A stretch of 64,000 nucleotides of DNA. Source: Heterodera schachtii (Eukaryota; Nematoda; Chromadorea; Rhabditida; Heteroderidae). The notes beneath the pieces were generated by a model. It saw only the letters and a list, made by a program, of their open reading frames with translations. It was not told the DNA's origin and did not search any database. Shown piece after piece: positions 11,362-22,199 of the stretch. The stretch is taken from NCBI GenBank assembly GCA_023374025.1, contig SIJG01000050.1, positions 149,326 through 213,325 on the forward strand. Direction: 5' to 3'. Made by a program: the position numbers and the translations under genes. Position 1 is the first letter of the stretch. Each line of letters opens with the position of its first letter.

Positions 11362-14300
11362 CTAGCTCTTCCATAATTTTTCTCTCAGTATTTCCACTAT
11401 TAAAAATATATTTAAATTAGTCAATTAAAAATAATTTTAGAATACCTTCGACTTCGTCCTCTTTCGCTTTACGTTTTTTCTCTTGCAATTTTAGTAATAC
11501 GTGCAATTTTTGTACAATTTTGTTCACTATTAATAAAAATTATATATATAATCCATATAATGAATATTTTCAAATTACCCATGACTTTTTCATCGTCTGG
11601 CTTTATCAACTTCACCAATTCATTCAGTTTTCGTATATTCACTTCCACTAGTAAAAATAATATATTATATAATTAATTAAATTTAAATAATATTATAGGT
11701 AATTAGGACCCGGCATTTTTAGTGACAAAAAATCCCAAAATAATTAACTAAATAGTGAGAAAAAATGCCGAAATAATCTCAAAAATAGCGGCGAAAAGTC
11801 CGAAATACTGACTAATAATGACATAATTTTCAGCCAAAAATTGAGCAAACAGTTTTTTTATTTGCTGGTTGTTGTTGCAAATGAGGTTACACTTCCTTCT
11901 AATATTTTCTTAGAAATATTGATTTTTTAAGTCCAAAATTTTGTCAAGAAAAAAAAACTTAAGGAAGAATTTTTGAGTTTCCAATTTTTAAGGATGTATT
12001 TTTAAAAAATTGTAGGTCAGTCTTAGGGGTGTATTTTTTGAAAATTTTTTAGGCCGATTCTTAGGGGGTGTATTTTTTATTTTCTTGCATTTTGTTGAGA
12101 AATTTTCTAAAAATGTCGACAAAATGCCAAAATAGTGGCAAAAAAACTATTTTAGTGGCCAACTTCCAAAATAGTTTTTTTTTAGTGGCGAAGCTCCAAA
12201 ATAGTGATTCCGAGTGATGAATAGTGACGCTAAAAACGAAAATTTTTTTGAAAAAGAATGTGTTTTTTGTCTCATCAAAATAAAGGCACAGAAAATAAGT
12301 TAAAAAACCAAAAATCCGGGCCCTAATTTTAATTAATAAATATTAAATCACATTCAAAAATGACCTTCCGCTTCTTCCATTTTAAATTCATCTTCTTTTT
12401 CCTTATACACAAGATAAGGCAAATTCCAATTTCTGAAATTTATCTGCACATTTTTACCATCATTTTTCATTTTGTGTTCAAAGAGTTCGAAATTGGTATA
12501 CCTTAATAAAGTTAATTTACCAGTTAATAAATTCTTTTAAAAATGGAATTTTATTTTCTTTTTTAACCCTTTTTTATTTAAAATTTCCTAACCATTTAAT
12601 CTCATTAAAAAACAATTGAAAAATCTTATTTCTATTTTACCCAATTTCTTTTGAGCACATTTTCAAAGCAAATACCAATTTTGGCAAATATTTCTCTGCC
12701 AATTCTTTTTCATCAATTAGGAAGCACAAACGAATTGCCAATGCGAAAAGCAATTGGAACAATTTCACATTAACTCCAGCCGAAATTGGCTTTTGCCGTT
12801 TCTCCACTTCTAATGTTTTGCTCTTCCATGCAATTGTTTGAAGTGTTTGCACAAAATCAAAGCCATCACTGATTTGATCAACTTTTCGAAAATTACTGCA
12901 AAATTCAAAATTAAAAAATAATTAATAATTAATAATTATTTGTTTGTATTTCTTCTAGCCATTTTAATGTGGTCGGGGTCACTTTGGCGCAGGCCATTTT
13001 GGCGCAGACAAGTTTAAAGTTTCATAACTTTTTTTTTATTCAACCAAATAAAAGAATATTGATATTAATCTATAGGTCTCAATGTTCTTTATTAGCCTGC
13101 AAAGTTTCAAAAAATTATATTAGGTTTAAAAAGAGATATAGCGTGCTGCACCAAAATGGCCAGAAAAATGTAATTTTTTGAGGTTTTTTAGCCATAATTT
13201 TTTTGCGTCTCAGCTAAATTTTTTGTAACTTTGCAGGTTAATAGGCACTATCAAGCCATTTAAAATCATACCAAGACTATTTAACTTGGTTAGTAAATTT
13301 TGTCCCCAAATGTCGGGTCCCTAAATGTCATTTTGTCCCCAAATGTCGGGTCCCTAAATGTCATTTTGTCCCCAAGTGTCGAGTCCCCAAAAGTCGGGTC
13401 CCCAAATGTCATTTTGTCCCCAAATGTCGGGTCCCTAAATGTCATTTTGTCCCCAAATGTCGGGTCCCTAAATGTCATTTTGTCCCCAAGTGTCGAGTCC
13501 CCAAAAGTCGGGTCCCCAAGTGTCATTTTGTCCCCAAATGTCGAGTGCCCAAATGTCGGGTCCCTAAATGTCATTTTGTCCCCAAATGTCGGGTCCCTAA
13601 ATGTCATTTTGTCCCCAAGTGTCGAGTCCCCAAAAGTCGGGTCCCCAAATGTCATTTTGTCCCCAAATGTCGGGTCCCTAAATGTCATTTTGTCCCCAAA
13701 TGTCGGGTCCCTAAATGTCATTTTGTCCCCAAGTGTCGAGTCCCCAAAAGTCGGGTCCCCAAGTGTCATTTTGTCCCCAAATGTCGAGTGCCCAAATGTC
13801 GGGTCCTTAAATGTCATTTTGTCCCCAAATGTCGGGTCCCTAAATGTCATTTTGTCCCCAAGTGTCGAGTCCCCAAAAGTCGGGTCCCCAAGTGTCATTT
13901 TGTCCCCAAATGTCGAGTGCCCAAATGTCGGGTCCCTAAATGTCATTTTGTCCCCAAATGTCGGGTCCCTAAATGTCATTTTGTCCCCAAGTGTCGAGTC
14001 CCCAAAAGTCGGGTCCCCAAATGTCATTTTGTCCCCAAATGTCGGGTCCCTAAATGTCATTTTGTCCCCAAATGTCGGGTCCCTAAATGTCATTTTGTCC
14101 CCAAGTGTCGAGTCCCCAAAAGTCGGGTCCCCAAGTGTCATTTTGTCCCCAAATGTCAAGTGCCCAAATGTCTGGTCCTTAAATGTCATTTTGTCCCCAA
14201 ATGTCGGGTCCCTAAATGTCCTTTTGTCCCCAAGTGTCGAGTCCCCAAAAGTCGGGTCCCCAAGTGTCATTTTGTCCCCAAATGTCGGGTCCCTAAATGT

Positions 14301-17300
14301 CATTTTGTCCCCAAGTGTCGAGTCCCCAAAAGTCGGGTCCCCAAGTGTCATTTTGTCCCCAAATGTCGAGTGCCCAAATGTCGGGTCCTTAATGTCATTT
14401 TGTCCCCAAATGTCGGGTCCCTAAATGTCATTTTGTCCCCAAGTGTCGAGTCCCCAAAAGTCGGGTCCCCAAGTGTCATTTTGTCCCCAAATGTCGAGTG
14501 CCCAAATGTCGGGTCCCTAAATGTCATTTTGTCCCCAAGTGTCGAGTCCCCAAAAGTCGGGTCCCCAAGTGTCATTTTGTCCCCAAGTGTCGAGTCCCCA
14601 AAAGTCGGGTCCCCAAGTGTCATTTTGTCCCCAAATGTCGAGTGCCCAAATGTCGGGTCCCTAAATGTCATTTTGTCCCCAAGTGTCGAGTCCCCAAAAG
14701 TCGGGTCCCCAAATGTCATTTTGTCCCCAAATGTCGGGTCCCTAAATGTCATTTTGTCCCCAAGTGTCGAGTCCCCAAAAGTCGGGTCCCCAAGTGTCAT
14801 TTTGTCCCCAAATGTCGAGTGCCCAAATGTCGGGTCCTTAATGTCATTTTGTCCCCAAATGTCGGGTCCCTAAATGTCATTTTGTCCCCAAGTGTCGAGT
14901 CCCCAAAAGTCGGGTCCCCAAATGTCATTTTGTCCCCAAATGTCGAGTGCCCAAATGTCGGGTCCTTAATGTCATTTTGTCCCCAAATGTCGGGTCCCTA
15001 AATGTCATTTTGTCCCCAAGTGTCGAGTCCCCAAAAGTCGGGTCCCCAAGTGTCATTTTGTCCCCAAATGTCGAGTGCCCAAATGTCGGGTCCTTAAATG
15101 TCATTTTGTCCCCAAGTGTCGAGTCCCCAAAAATCGGGTCCCCAAATGTCATTTTGTCCCCAAATGTCGGGTCCCTAAATGTCATTTTGTCCCCAAGTGT
15201 CGAGTCCCCAAAAGTCGGGTCCCCAAATGTCATTTTGTCCCCAAATGTCGGGTCCCTAAATGTCATTTTGTCCCCAAGTGTCGAGTCCCCAAAAGTCGGG
15301 TCCCCAAGTGTCATTTTGTCCCCAAATGTCGAGTGCCCAAATGTCGGGTCCTTAATGTCATTTTGTCCCCAAATGTCGGGTCCCTAAATGTCATTTTGTC
15401 CCCAAGTGTCGAGTCCCCAAAAGTCGGGTCCCCAAGTGTCATTTTGTCCCCAAATGTCGAGTGCCCAAATGTCGGGTCCCTAAATGTCATTTTGTCCCCA
15501 AGTGTCGAGTCCCCAAAAGTCGGGTCCCCAAGTGTCATTTTGTCCCCAAGTGTCGAGTCCCCAAAAGTCGGGTCCCCAAGTGTCATTTTGTCCCCAAATG
15601 TCGAGTGCCCAAATGTCGGGTCCCTAAATGTCATTTTGTCCCCAAGTGTCGAGTCCCCAAAAGTCGGGTCCCCAAATGTCATTTTGTCCCCAAATGTCGG
15701 GTCCCTAAATGTCCTTTTGTCCCCAAGTGTCGAGTCCCCAAATGTCGGGTCCCTAAATGTCATTTTGTCCCCAAATGTCGGGTCCCTAAATGTCATTTTG
15801 TCCCCAAGTGTCGAGTCCCCAAAAGTCGGGTCCCCAAATGTCATTTTGTCCCCAAATGTCGGGTCCCTAAATGTCCTTTTGTCCCCAAGTGTCGAGTCCC
15901 CAAATGTCGGGTCCCTAAATGTCATTTTGTCCCCAAATGTCGGGTCCCTAAATGTCATTTTGTCCCCAAAAGTAGAGTCCCCGAAAGTCGGGTCCCCAAG
16001 TGTCATTTTGTCCCCAAATGTCGAGTCCCTAAATGTCGGGTCCTTAAATGTCATTTTGTCCCCAAATGTCGGGTCCCTAAATGTCATTTTGTCCCCAAAT
16101 GTCGGGTCCCTAAATGTCCTTTTGTCCCCAAGTGTCGAGTCCCCAAATGTCGGGTCCCTAAATGTCATTTTGTCCCCAAGTGTCGAGTCCCCAAAAGTCG
16201 GGTCCCCAAATGTCATTTTGTCCCCAAATGTCGGGTCCCCAAATGTCGGGTCCCTAAATGTCATTTTGTCCCCAAATGTCGAGTCCCCAAATGTCGGGTC
16301 CCTAAATGTCCTTTTGTCCCCAAGTGTCGAGTCCCCAAATGTCGGGTCCCTAAATGTCATTTTGTCCCCAAGTGTCGAGTCCCCAAAAGTCGGGTCCCCA
16401 AATGTCGGGTCCCCAAATGTCGGGTCCCTAAATGTCATTTTGTCCCCAAATGTCGAGTCCCTAAATGTCGGGTCCTTAAATGTCATTTTGTCCCCAAATG
16501 TCGGGTCCCTAAATGTCATTTTGTCCCCAAATGTCGGGTCCCTAAATGTCCTTTTGTCCCCAAGTGTCGAGTCCCCAAATGTCGGGTCCCTAAATGTCAT
16601 TTTGTCCCCAAGTGTCGAGTCCCCAAAAGTCGGGTCCCCAAATGTCATTTTGTCCCCAAATGTCGGGTCCCCAAATGTCGGGTCCCTAAATGTCATTTTG
16701 TCCCCAAATGTCGAGTCCCCAAATGTCGGCTCCCTAAATGTCCTTTTGTCCCCAAGTGTCGGGTCCCTAAATGTCATTTTGTCCCCAAGTGTCGAGTCCC
16801 CAAAAGTCGGGTCCCCAAATGTCGGGTCCCCAAATGTCGGGTCCCTAAATGTCATTTTGTCCCCAAATGTCGAGTCCCTAAATGTCGGGTCCTTAAATGT
16901 CATTTTGTCCCCAAATGTTGGGTCCCTAAATGTCATTTTGTCCCCAAATGTCGGGTCCCTAAATGTCCTTTTGTCCCCAAGTGTCGAGTCCCCAAATGTC
17001 GGGTCCCTAAATGTCATTTTGTCCCCAAGTGTCGAGTCCCCAAAAGTCGGGTCCCCAAATGTCATTTTGTCCCCAAATGTCGGGTCCCCAAATGTCGGGT
17101 CCCTAAATGTCATTTTGTCCCCAAATGTCGAGTCCCCTCAGGCCCCCAAGTTGCAAATCTCTAAAAGTCGCACCATGGTTCAAATCCGGCCTTCCACTCC
17201 CAATTTTTCATAATTAATACATGGGTTTAATTCAAATCCGGGCTTCCACTCCAAATTTTTCATAATTAATACATGGGTTTAAGTTTCAAACCTTTCAATG

Positions 17301-20300
17301 AATTCATAGAGTCGCCCAAGCAAATGTTTAGCTAATAACAACGGAATGGTTAGCAACTGTTCATTTTCATTGTATTTCACGCAATTTTTCGGCAAATTGT
17401 TCATCATTTCGTACAAAATTTGTCCAAAACTTGCAATTTCGTTCCCTGAATGTGTCAAACAAATGCCAATTTTGCTAATTTCTCTTTTGCTGGCATTGCT
17501 GTAATCCGTGTGGATTTCATCCAATGTTACCAAAAGTGCTGTTAATAACTGTTTTTTCTGAGATGGTTTTTTTCTGTCATAATTTGTGGAAAACTTTTCC
17601 AATTCATCCGAATTTTTCTTATCTTCCACAAATTTTATAATGGCATGCAAAAATTTAAATTCCTTCAATGTTGTCACATTTTTAACTTTAGGATCAATCT
17701 TGAATTTTTTGTCAACATTTACATCAAGGTTTTTGACATCTTTTTGAACAACCGTTTGAAGGTCTTCACAAAATGTTACCACAGCTAAAAAATGACATAC
17801 CCAGAAATAAATTATTAATAATATTTTTGCTTTTTAAATTTGTTTGTTAATGTGCATTAATTACCTTCGGCTTCATTAGTATCAATTCCAAAAACTCTCA
17901 CATAATTCCACAACGGCTCATGAAACAGTTCCATCTCAATTTGATTGCTTCTTAAAATGGGATTAAGGAGTTAATTTGAGGAACAAATAAAATTACAATA
18001 ATTAGTAGAGAATGAATTTTGAAAAAACCCGGAGCCTGAACCAGGGCCAAGATTTTCGGGATGGACAAGGGATTGAACTAAAGGGCTGCTGTTGGGCTGC
18101 TGTTTTAAGAGGACTCCTGGTCATGAATTTTGAGGACAAGGTTCTGTACAGGACCATCATTTTCTGCAAAAAAAAAAATCACTTCCGAAGATTTTGAACC
18201 CGAAATAATATTTCAATAACTTTTTCTAGGGACGACCTTATTTAAAATTGGCATGAGATTATATCAAATAAACGGTAAGGAAAAAATCCGGGTTATCCTT
18301 TCGAATTTATCCGGATCAGGGCCAGGACCAGGATTACCGAAACGGAACAGGACCAGACTTACAGGATGAAATTTTCTTGCACCTAATCCAAAATGTTTAT
18401 TTTATGCCGATTTAACTATTTTGTGCCATGCCATTTTGGTGAGTTTTCAGAAAACCATTGATCCAAAATTATACAAATGAACAAAAAATCGGGCCAGGTC
18501 GTTTTCGCGCCGGGTCGTTTTCGCGCCAGCCTAGTTTTTGAACTATAACTTTTTTCATTGTCAACCAAATCCAACTTTCTTGGTATATTTTGATAGCCCT
18601 AAGGATCCTCTATTAGCCTGCAAAATTCCAAAAAAATTTGTTAATTTTGAACTAACTTATGACCAAAAGTACATCAGAAATCAGGTTTTTCAGCCTTTTT
18701 GGCCATAACTTTTTTGAACCTTAACGAAATTTTTCGCAATTTTGCATGCTAATAGAGTATGTGAAGAGCTATCAAATGATACCAAGAAAGTTGGATTTGG
18801 TTGACAATGAAAAAAGTTATAGTTCAAAAACTAGGCTGGCGCGAAAACGACCGGCGCGAAAACGACCCCGCCCCCAAAAAATATCTTCTTTTCAAATTTT
18901 TCATCAAAATTTATTTGGTCTTCAATTGAAAATATAAAATAGAATTTGGCGTTCGAAGCCTTTTAGAGATTAGCAAAAATGAAAAAAAAAAAAACATACC
19001 CAAATCAAATGGCATTATTTTGATCATCAGAAATGATTTTTTTTAAACAATTATTGTTTTCCGAACCAAAATGTTGCAAAATAAGTTAAAATAGTTAAAA
19101 TTCGAAAGTTAGCAAATTGCGAATTTTAATTACCGTAATGATACTGTAACATACTTTAGGGTCTCATTTTATCACCAATTTAAAGTGAAAAACGGTATCT
19201 AATAAAAAAAAACTACCGTACCCTTTTGCCGGTGTATTGTTATCAGTGAGAAAAGGTTTTTGCCTATCATCGTAAACTTTGTGCGGGTCTTCGCCACATT
19301 TTTCTTTATTATCATTGGCCAATTTTGTAAACTTTTCATGTTCAAATTTCAGACGTTTTGCCAATGCTCGTCCAAAATTAACAAATGCACAATTCTTTGA
19401 AGATAAAGATTTAGCAAAATAATTGTCCATTTTTTTATAAATTTCAGGTTGGTTTTTATTTTGTATATTAATAATTGCTTTGAATTTTTGTCTTTTTTTG
19501 TTTCTGTTCTTAATTGCTTGAAGTACTTTTGCAATTTCAAGTTGTGCCAATGTAAAATTCGAAAGCTCGAGAATGAATTTGAAGTCTCCTTAAAAGAATC
19601 AATTGCCAAAATTATTTAAAAAATAATTGATTTTAAATAAAAATTTCATAAATTATTAAAAGCAAAATTGAGTAAAAAATTAATTATTTTCTTGGCAAAA
19701 ATTTGATTTAGAAAATACTAACATAACATAATTTCGGCCATTATGTTTCTTATTTTTAATTTCTACAAAATTATCCTCATTTGAAATCCAAATTATTTTA
19801 ATTAAAATAGAATATTATCTTTGTTACAAAGTATATATATATATATATTTAATTCCACTAAGATTGGTTCTTACAATTAGTGGGGTATTTTTTGCTTTTT
19901 TTATATTTAATTTGTGATCATTTCTAAAAAATGGCCGAAATACGCTCTTAAAGCGCAAAAATAACAAAAATATGCATTTCTAATTATTTTTTTTATATTT
20001 ATGTGTTACTCCAAATTTTAAATTTATGTATTCTTTTGTTGATTATTTTCTAGTTTTTTCTTACGTTCAATCATAGATTCTTCAAAATTGTCTCTCTCAT
20101 AAGCAATCATTTGTTCTGAGTCTTCTTCTTCTTCCAAATTTTCATCTTTTTTTAAAAATTTCTGAGCCCAAAAATGGATGGCTTCTCCATTTCCGTCAAT
20201 TTGAATAATTTTAAATGGGAAAATTCTAAACAAAAAATAAATTAAAATATAATAATAATAATAATGCATATTTAATTAATCAAAAACAAGTTTTATTTTT

Positions 20301-22182
20301 CTACCCATATTCGTCGCTTTGGCCTCTCTGTTTTGACAATTCTTTAAATGCAGTCAAAAGAGTTTTCAATTGCCATCCTCCAATGTCATTTTTCTCATTG
20401 AAATATTCTGCATAACTGTAAATTTATTTAAAAACTATTTTATATGTTTTTTTTGGATTTACTTCAAAATTTTACAAAAATTTATTAAATAAAAAAGAAA
20501 TTTTTTCTGGCAATTGAATTTTGAGGCTCAAGCCAATTAAATCAATTTTTGTTATACTATTTACAATTCTTGGCAATCCTAAAGAATGGGGGTCCCTAAA
20601 TTAAGTTGTTAAATGAATTCGAAGCTTTTATCCCTGAAGATGCATCCTTGAAATTTTTTTTGTTTTAAATTTTTGTTCGAGTCAGTGGCTCGGAATTGGG
20701 CAAATTCGAGTTCAGATTCGTATCAGCGCCCTCTAAAACTCCTTAAAACTGGGTTTGATATCAAAAAAAAAAAAACAAGATTAGGGAGGGGACCCACATT
20801 CAGTAGGATTGCCGACTTCTTCATTAATTTACATAGAAATATAAAAATTGGAAATTTTTTAAAAAATATTTACATACATAATTTAAAATTAAATTAATTC
20901 TAAGTTATCTATGTTTTACATTATGCTGAGAATGATCCGGACGGCAAGTGAGAAGGCCAATTGCAGTATTTGGTACACAAGTTTTGGGTTTTCTTTAGAA
21001 GAAATTTCATTTTTGAATTTTTCAACAATTTGTTGGCCAAGTGTTTGGTCAAAATGCAAAAAGCCAACAAATTCATTTTTTGCATATTGTACTTCATGGA
21101 AAGTGAGCACTTTTAAATTCAGATAAGCATCTTTTGAATGGTCGTTTTGATTAAGCACTCGGAAATGGGCAATTTCTGCCGCACATTTTACAAATGTCAA
21201 ATTGAACACTGTCCTTTTTTGCTTATCCGAATATCCTTTTTCCGTGTATAGTTTTGATTTGTTTAGCCAAGGTATGTCTGAAAAAGTCTGACAATTTTAT
21301 ACAGAATTTTTAACTTCAAAAGCAAAACGCCAAAAATAATTAATTATTTATTTAAATTGGTTAACGCTTTTCAGCTAGCAAAGTACGTAAATCGTAATCA
21401 AAAAAATTAATTTGGTTATTTTTCAATTGTAAATGAAATATAAATATTTAAAGTTTTTCGAATAAGAACAAATTTAAAAAATAAGTGAAAATAGGCACAT
21501 TATGCACAAAAACCCCAAAATAGGCAAAAACAGGCATTATAAAAGTCATTGTAAACACCCCCAAACCAAGCGGAATACATTTACGTTAATTTTGGCAAAA
21601 CTTTGGCTCATAAAAGGATATTTCGCGATTTTGGTAATTTTTGGCACATATTTGGCGATTTAAAACAAAATTATTTTTTTCGCAGAAATAACTTTTATGC
21701 CCTCAAATTCTTGGCAAAATGAATGCTTAAATTTTCCTGTCGACATTTGTGCATGAAATGTGCGCCTACATAATTTTGCTCTTTGTTTAAATTTTTAGCA
21801 CAAAATATTTGGAGTTTTTGGGCACATATTTGTACGCATATTTAGCCTTTTTGAACAAATATAAATCCATGCCTTGGTTATAGAAAATTTAATTCCTATA
21901 TAATGACAATTAATTAAAATAATTTAAAAATTTCCAATTTATTAGAATAGGTTTTAAAAAGATTAAATATTAAAAATATAAAATTAGTTTTGAATTTGCT
22001 ATAAACTCACCCATTTTTCCCATTTCCTTGTAATCCTCATAAAGATCGTCCATAAATTCGGCAAATGTTTGGACATTGTTAGCCAACTTCTCCGAGTCCC
22101 ATTCGTAAGACGAAGTCCCTTCAAAAATGGAAAAGCCGACGAAAAATGGAAAAATTAGAGCAAATAAAAATTTCGGTTTCAT
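11362..22182 (-). CDS. Predicted secreted 774-aa protein, function unknown
   Basis: Twelve minus-strand exons: 22182-22011, 21277-20920, 20415-20305, 20225-20065, 19588-19222, 17950-17865, 17784-17292, 12895-12641, 12501-12365, 11647-11579, 11526-11446 and 11396-11362. All eleven joins use GT/AG and keep the frame, which is strong evidence for a real gene. It begins with a signal peptide (MKPKFLFALIFPFFVGF) and contains the recognisable stretches DIPWLNKSKLYTEKGYSD, AEIAHFRVLNQNDHSKDAY, KCGEDPHKVYDDRQKPFL, LTHSGNEIASFGQILYEMM and, near the end, a charged coiled-coil-like tail (LVKLIKPDDEKVM, LLKLQEKKRKAKEDE). No domain was recognised. Large introns carry transposons and the 13.3-17.1 kb minisatellite. 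The last exon is the least certain: another frame in it would extend the coiled coil. Secretion is inferred from the signal peptide only. Confidence 0.75.
11700..12325. mobile_element. Word-repeat element (AAAATAGTGGC) in intron
   Basis: Ends TAGGACCCGGCATTTTTAG at 11704 and, inverted, TAGGGCCCGGATTTTTGG at about 12320, forming terminal inverted repeats. Both flanks inside carry AAAATAGTGGCAAAA words. The middle has the shared block AGGGGTGTATTTTTTGAAAA (about 12025-12110) seen in other word elements. No exact 8-bp target duplication could be matched. It lies in the intron between exons 9 and 10 of the secreted 774-aa gene. Confidence 0.6.
12971..13296. repeat. Palindromic element next to minisatellite
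   Basis: Contains the core shared with 18490-18874 and 48253-59091: TTCATAACTTTTTTTTATTCAACCAAAT on the left, TTTATTAGCCTGCAAAGTTTC in the middle, and inverted matches (TTTGCAGGTTAATAGGC, CATACCAAGACTATTTAACTTGG) on the right. The left end carries two copies of the word CATTTTGGCGCAG. The right end runs directly into the 13.3-17.1 kb array. Confidence 0.65.
13300..17140. repeat. 3.8-kb higher-order minisatellite in intron 7
   Basis: Built from 15-base units (GGGTCCCTAAATGTC, GAGTCCCCAAAAGTC, GGGTCCCCAAGTGTC, GAGTGCCCAAATGTC) and an 18-base unit (ATTTTGTCCCCAAATGTC). Units are grouped in higher-order blocks; the right part repeats at roughly 417-432 bp (for example 16254, 16684, 17101). All units are multiples of 3, so several frames on both strands stay open for hundreds of codons. 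Four units at about 14390, 14837, 14967 and 15353 have lost one A (CCTTAATGTC), which shifts all frames at once. It lies wholly inside an intron of the 774-aa gene. Confidence 0.95.
18010..18370. repeat. Word-repeat block (ACCAGGGCCAGGA)
   Basis: Copies of words such as CCAGGGCCAAGATTTTCGGGA, GGGCCAGGACCAGGATTACC and ACAGGACCAGAC occur at both ends of this stretch, with simple AT-rich sequence between. The layout matches other word elements, but ends and target duplication could not be fixed. It is intronic in the 774-aa gene. Confidence 0.4.
18490..18874. mobile_element. Palindromic element, word GGTCGTTTTCGCGCC, 8-bp TSD
   Basis: Two copies of GGTCGTTTTCGCGCC at the left end face two inverted copies at the right end. 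Inside, AACTATAACTTTTTTCATTG and AACCAAATCCAACTTTCTTGG are matched inverted on the right, making a near-complete 385-bp hairpin. The 8-bp direct repeat CAAAAAAT flanks it at 18482-18489 and 18875-18882. No coding capacity. It is intronic in the 774-aa gene. Confidence 0.85.
19831..19850. repeat. Short TA microsatellite
   Basis: About eight TA dinucleotides in an intron of the 774-aa gene. It has no evident function. Confidence 0.7.
20585..20790. repeat. TTCGAATTCGGG-family palindromic copy, degraded
   Basis: Contains GAATTCGAAGCTTTTATCCC, TTGTTCGAGTCAGTGG, CGGAATTGGGCAAATTCGAG and GATTCGTATCAGCGCCCTC, the same order as the right arm at 1275-1400. The left arm is mostly lost. It is intronic in the 774-aa gene. 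Confidence 0.55.
21480..21860. repeat. Word-repeat fragment (AGGCACA/GCATTATAAAAGTCATT)
   Basis: Shares GGCATTATAAAAGTCATT and CCCCAAACCAAGCGGAA with 26040-26100, together with repeated AATAGGCA and TTTGGCACATA words. It is intron 1 sequence of the 774-aa gene. No ends were found. Confidence 0.5.
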
Positions 22183-22196
22183 GTTTCTAAAATTTG
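22183..22196 (-). promoter_or_regulatory. Possible trans-splice acceptor before 774-aa gene
   Basis: On the minus strand the sequence AAATTTTAG/AAAC precedes the ATG by four bases. Nematode mRNAs are often trans-spliced at such TTTYAG sites a few bases before the start codon. It supports this ATG as the true start, but could equally be chance in AT-rich DNA. Confidence 0.3.
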
Positions 22197-22199
22197 AAA

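Noticed and set aside
13300..17140. CRISPR-like array.
   Set aside because: Units are contiguous without unique spacers, and the DNA is eukaryotic.
13290..17213. Long open frames of 129-712 codons on both strands, with repetitive proteins of the MTFRDPTFGDK or PKCRVPKCHFVPK type.
   Set aside because: All repeat units are multiples of three, so several frames are open at the same time; this is a property of the satellite. The array is inside a well-supported intron and has no start context, splice or codon bias.
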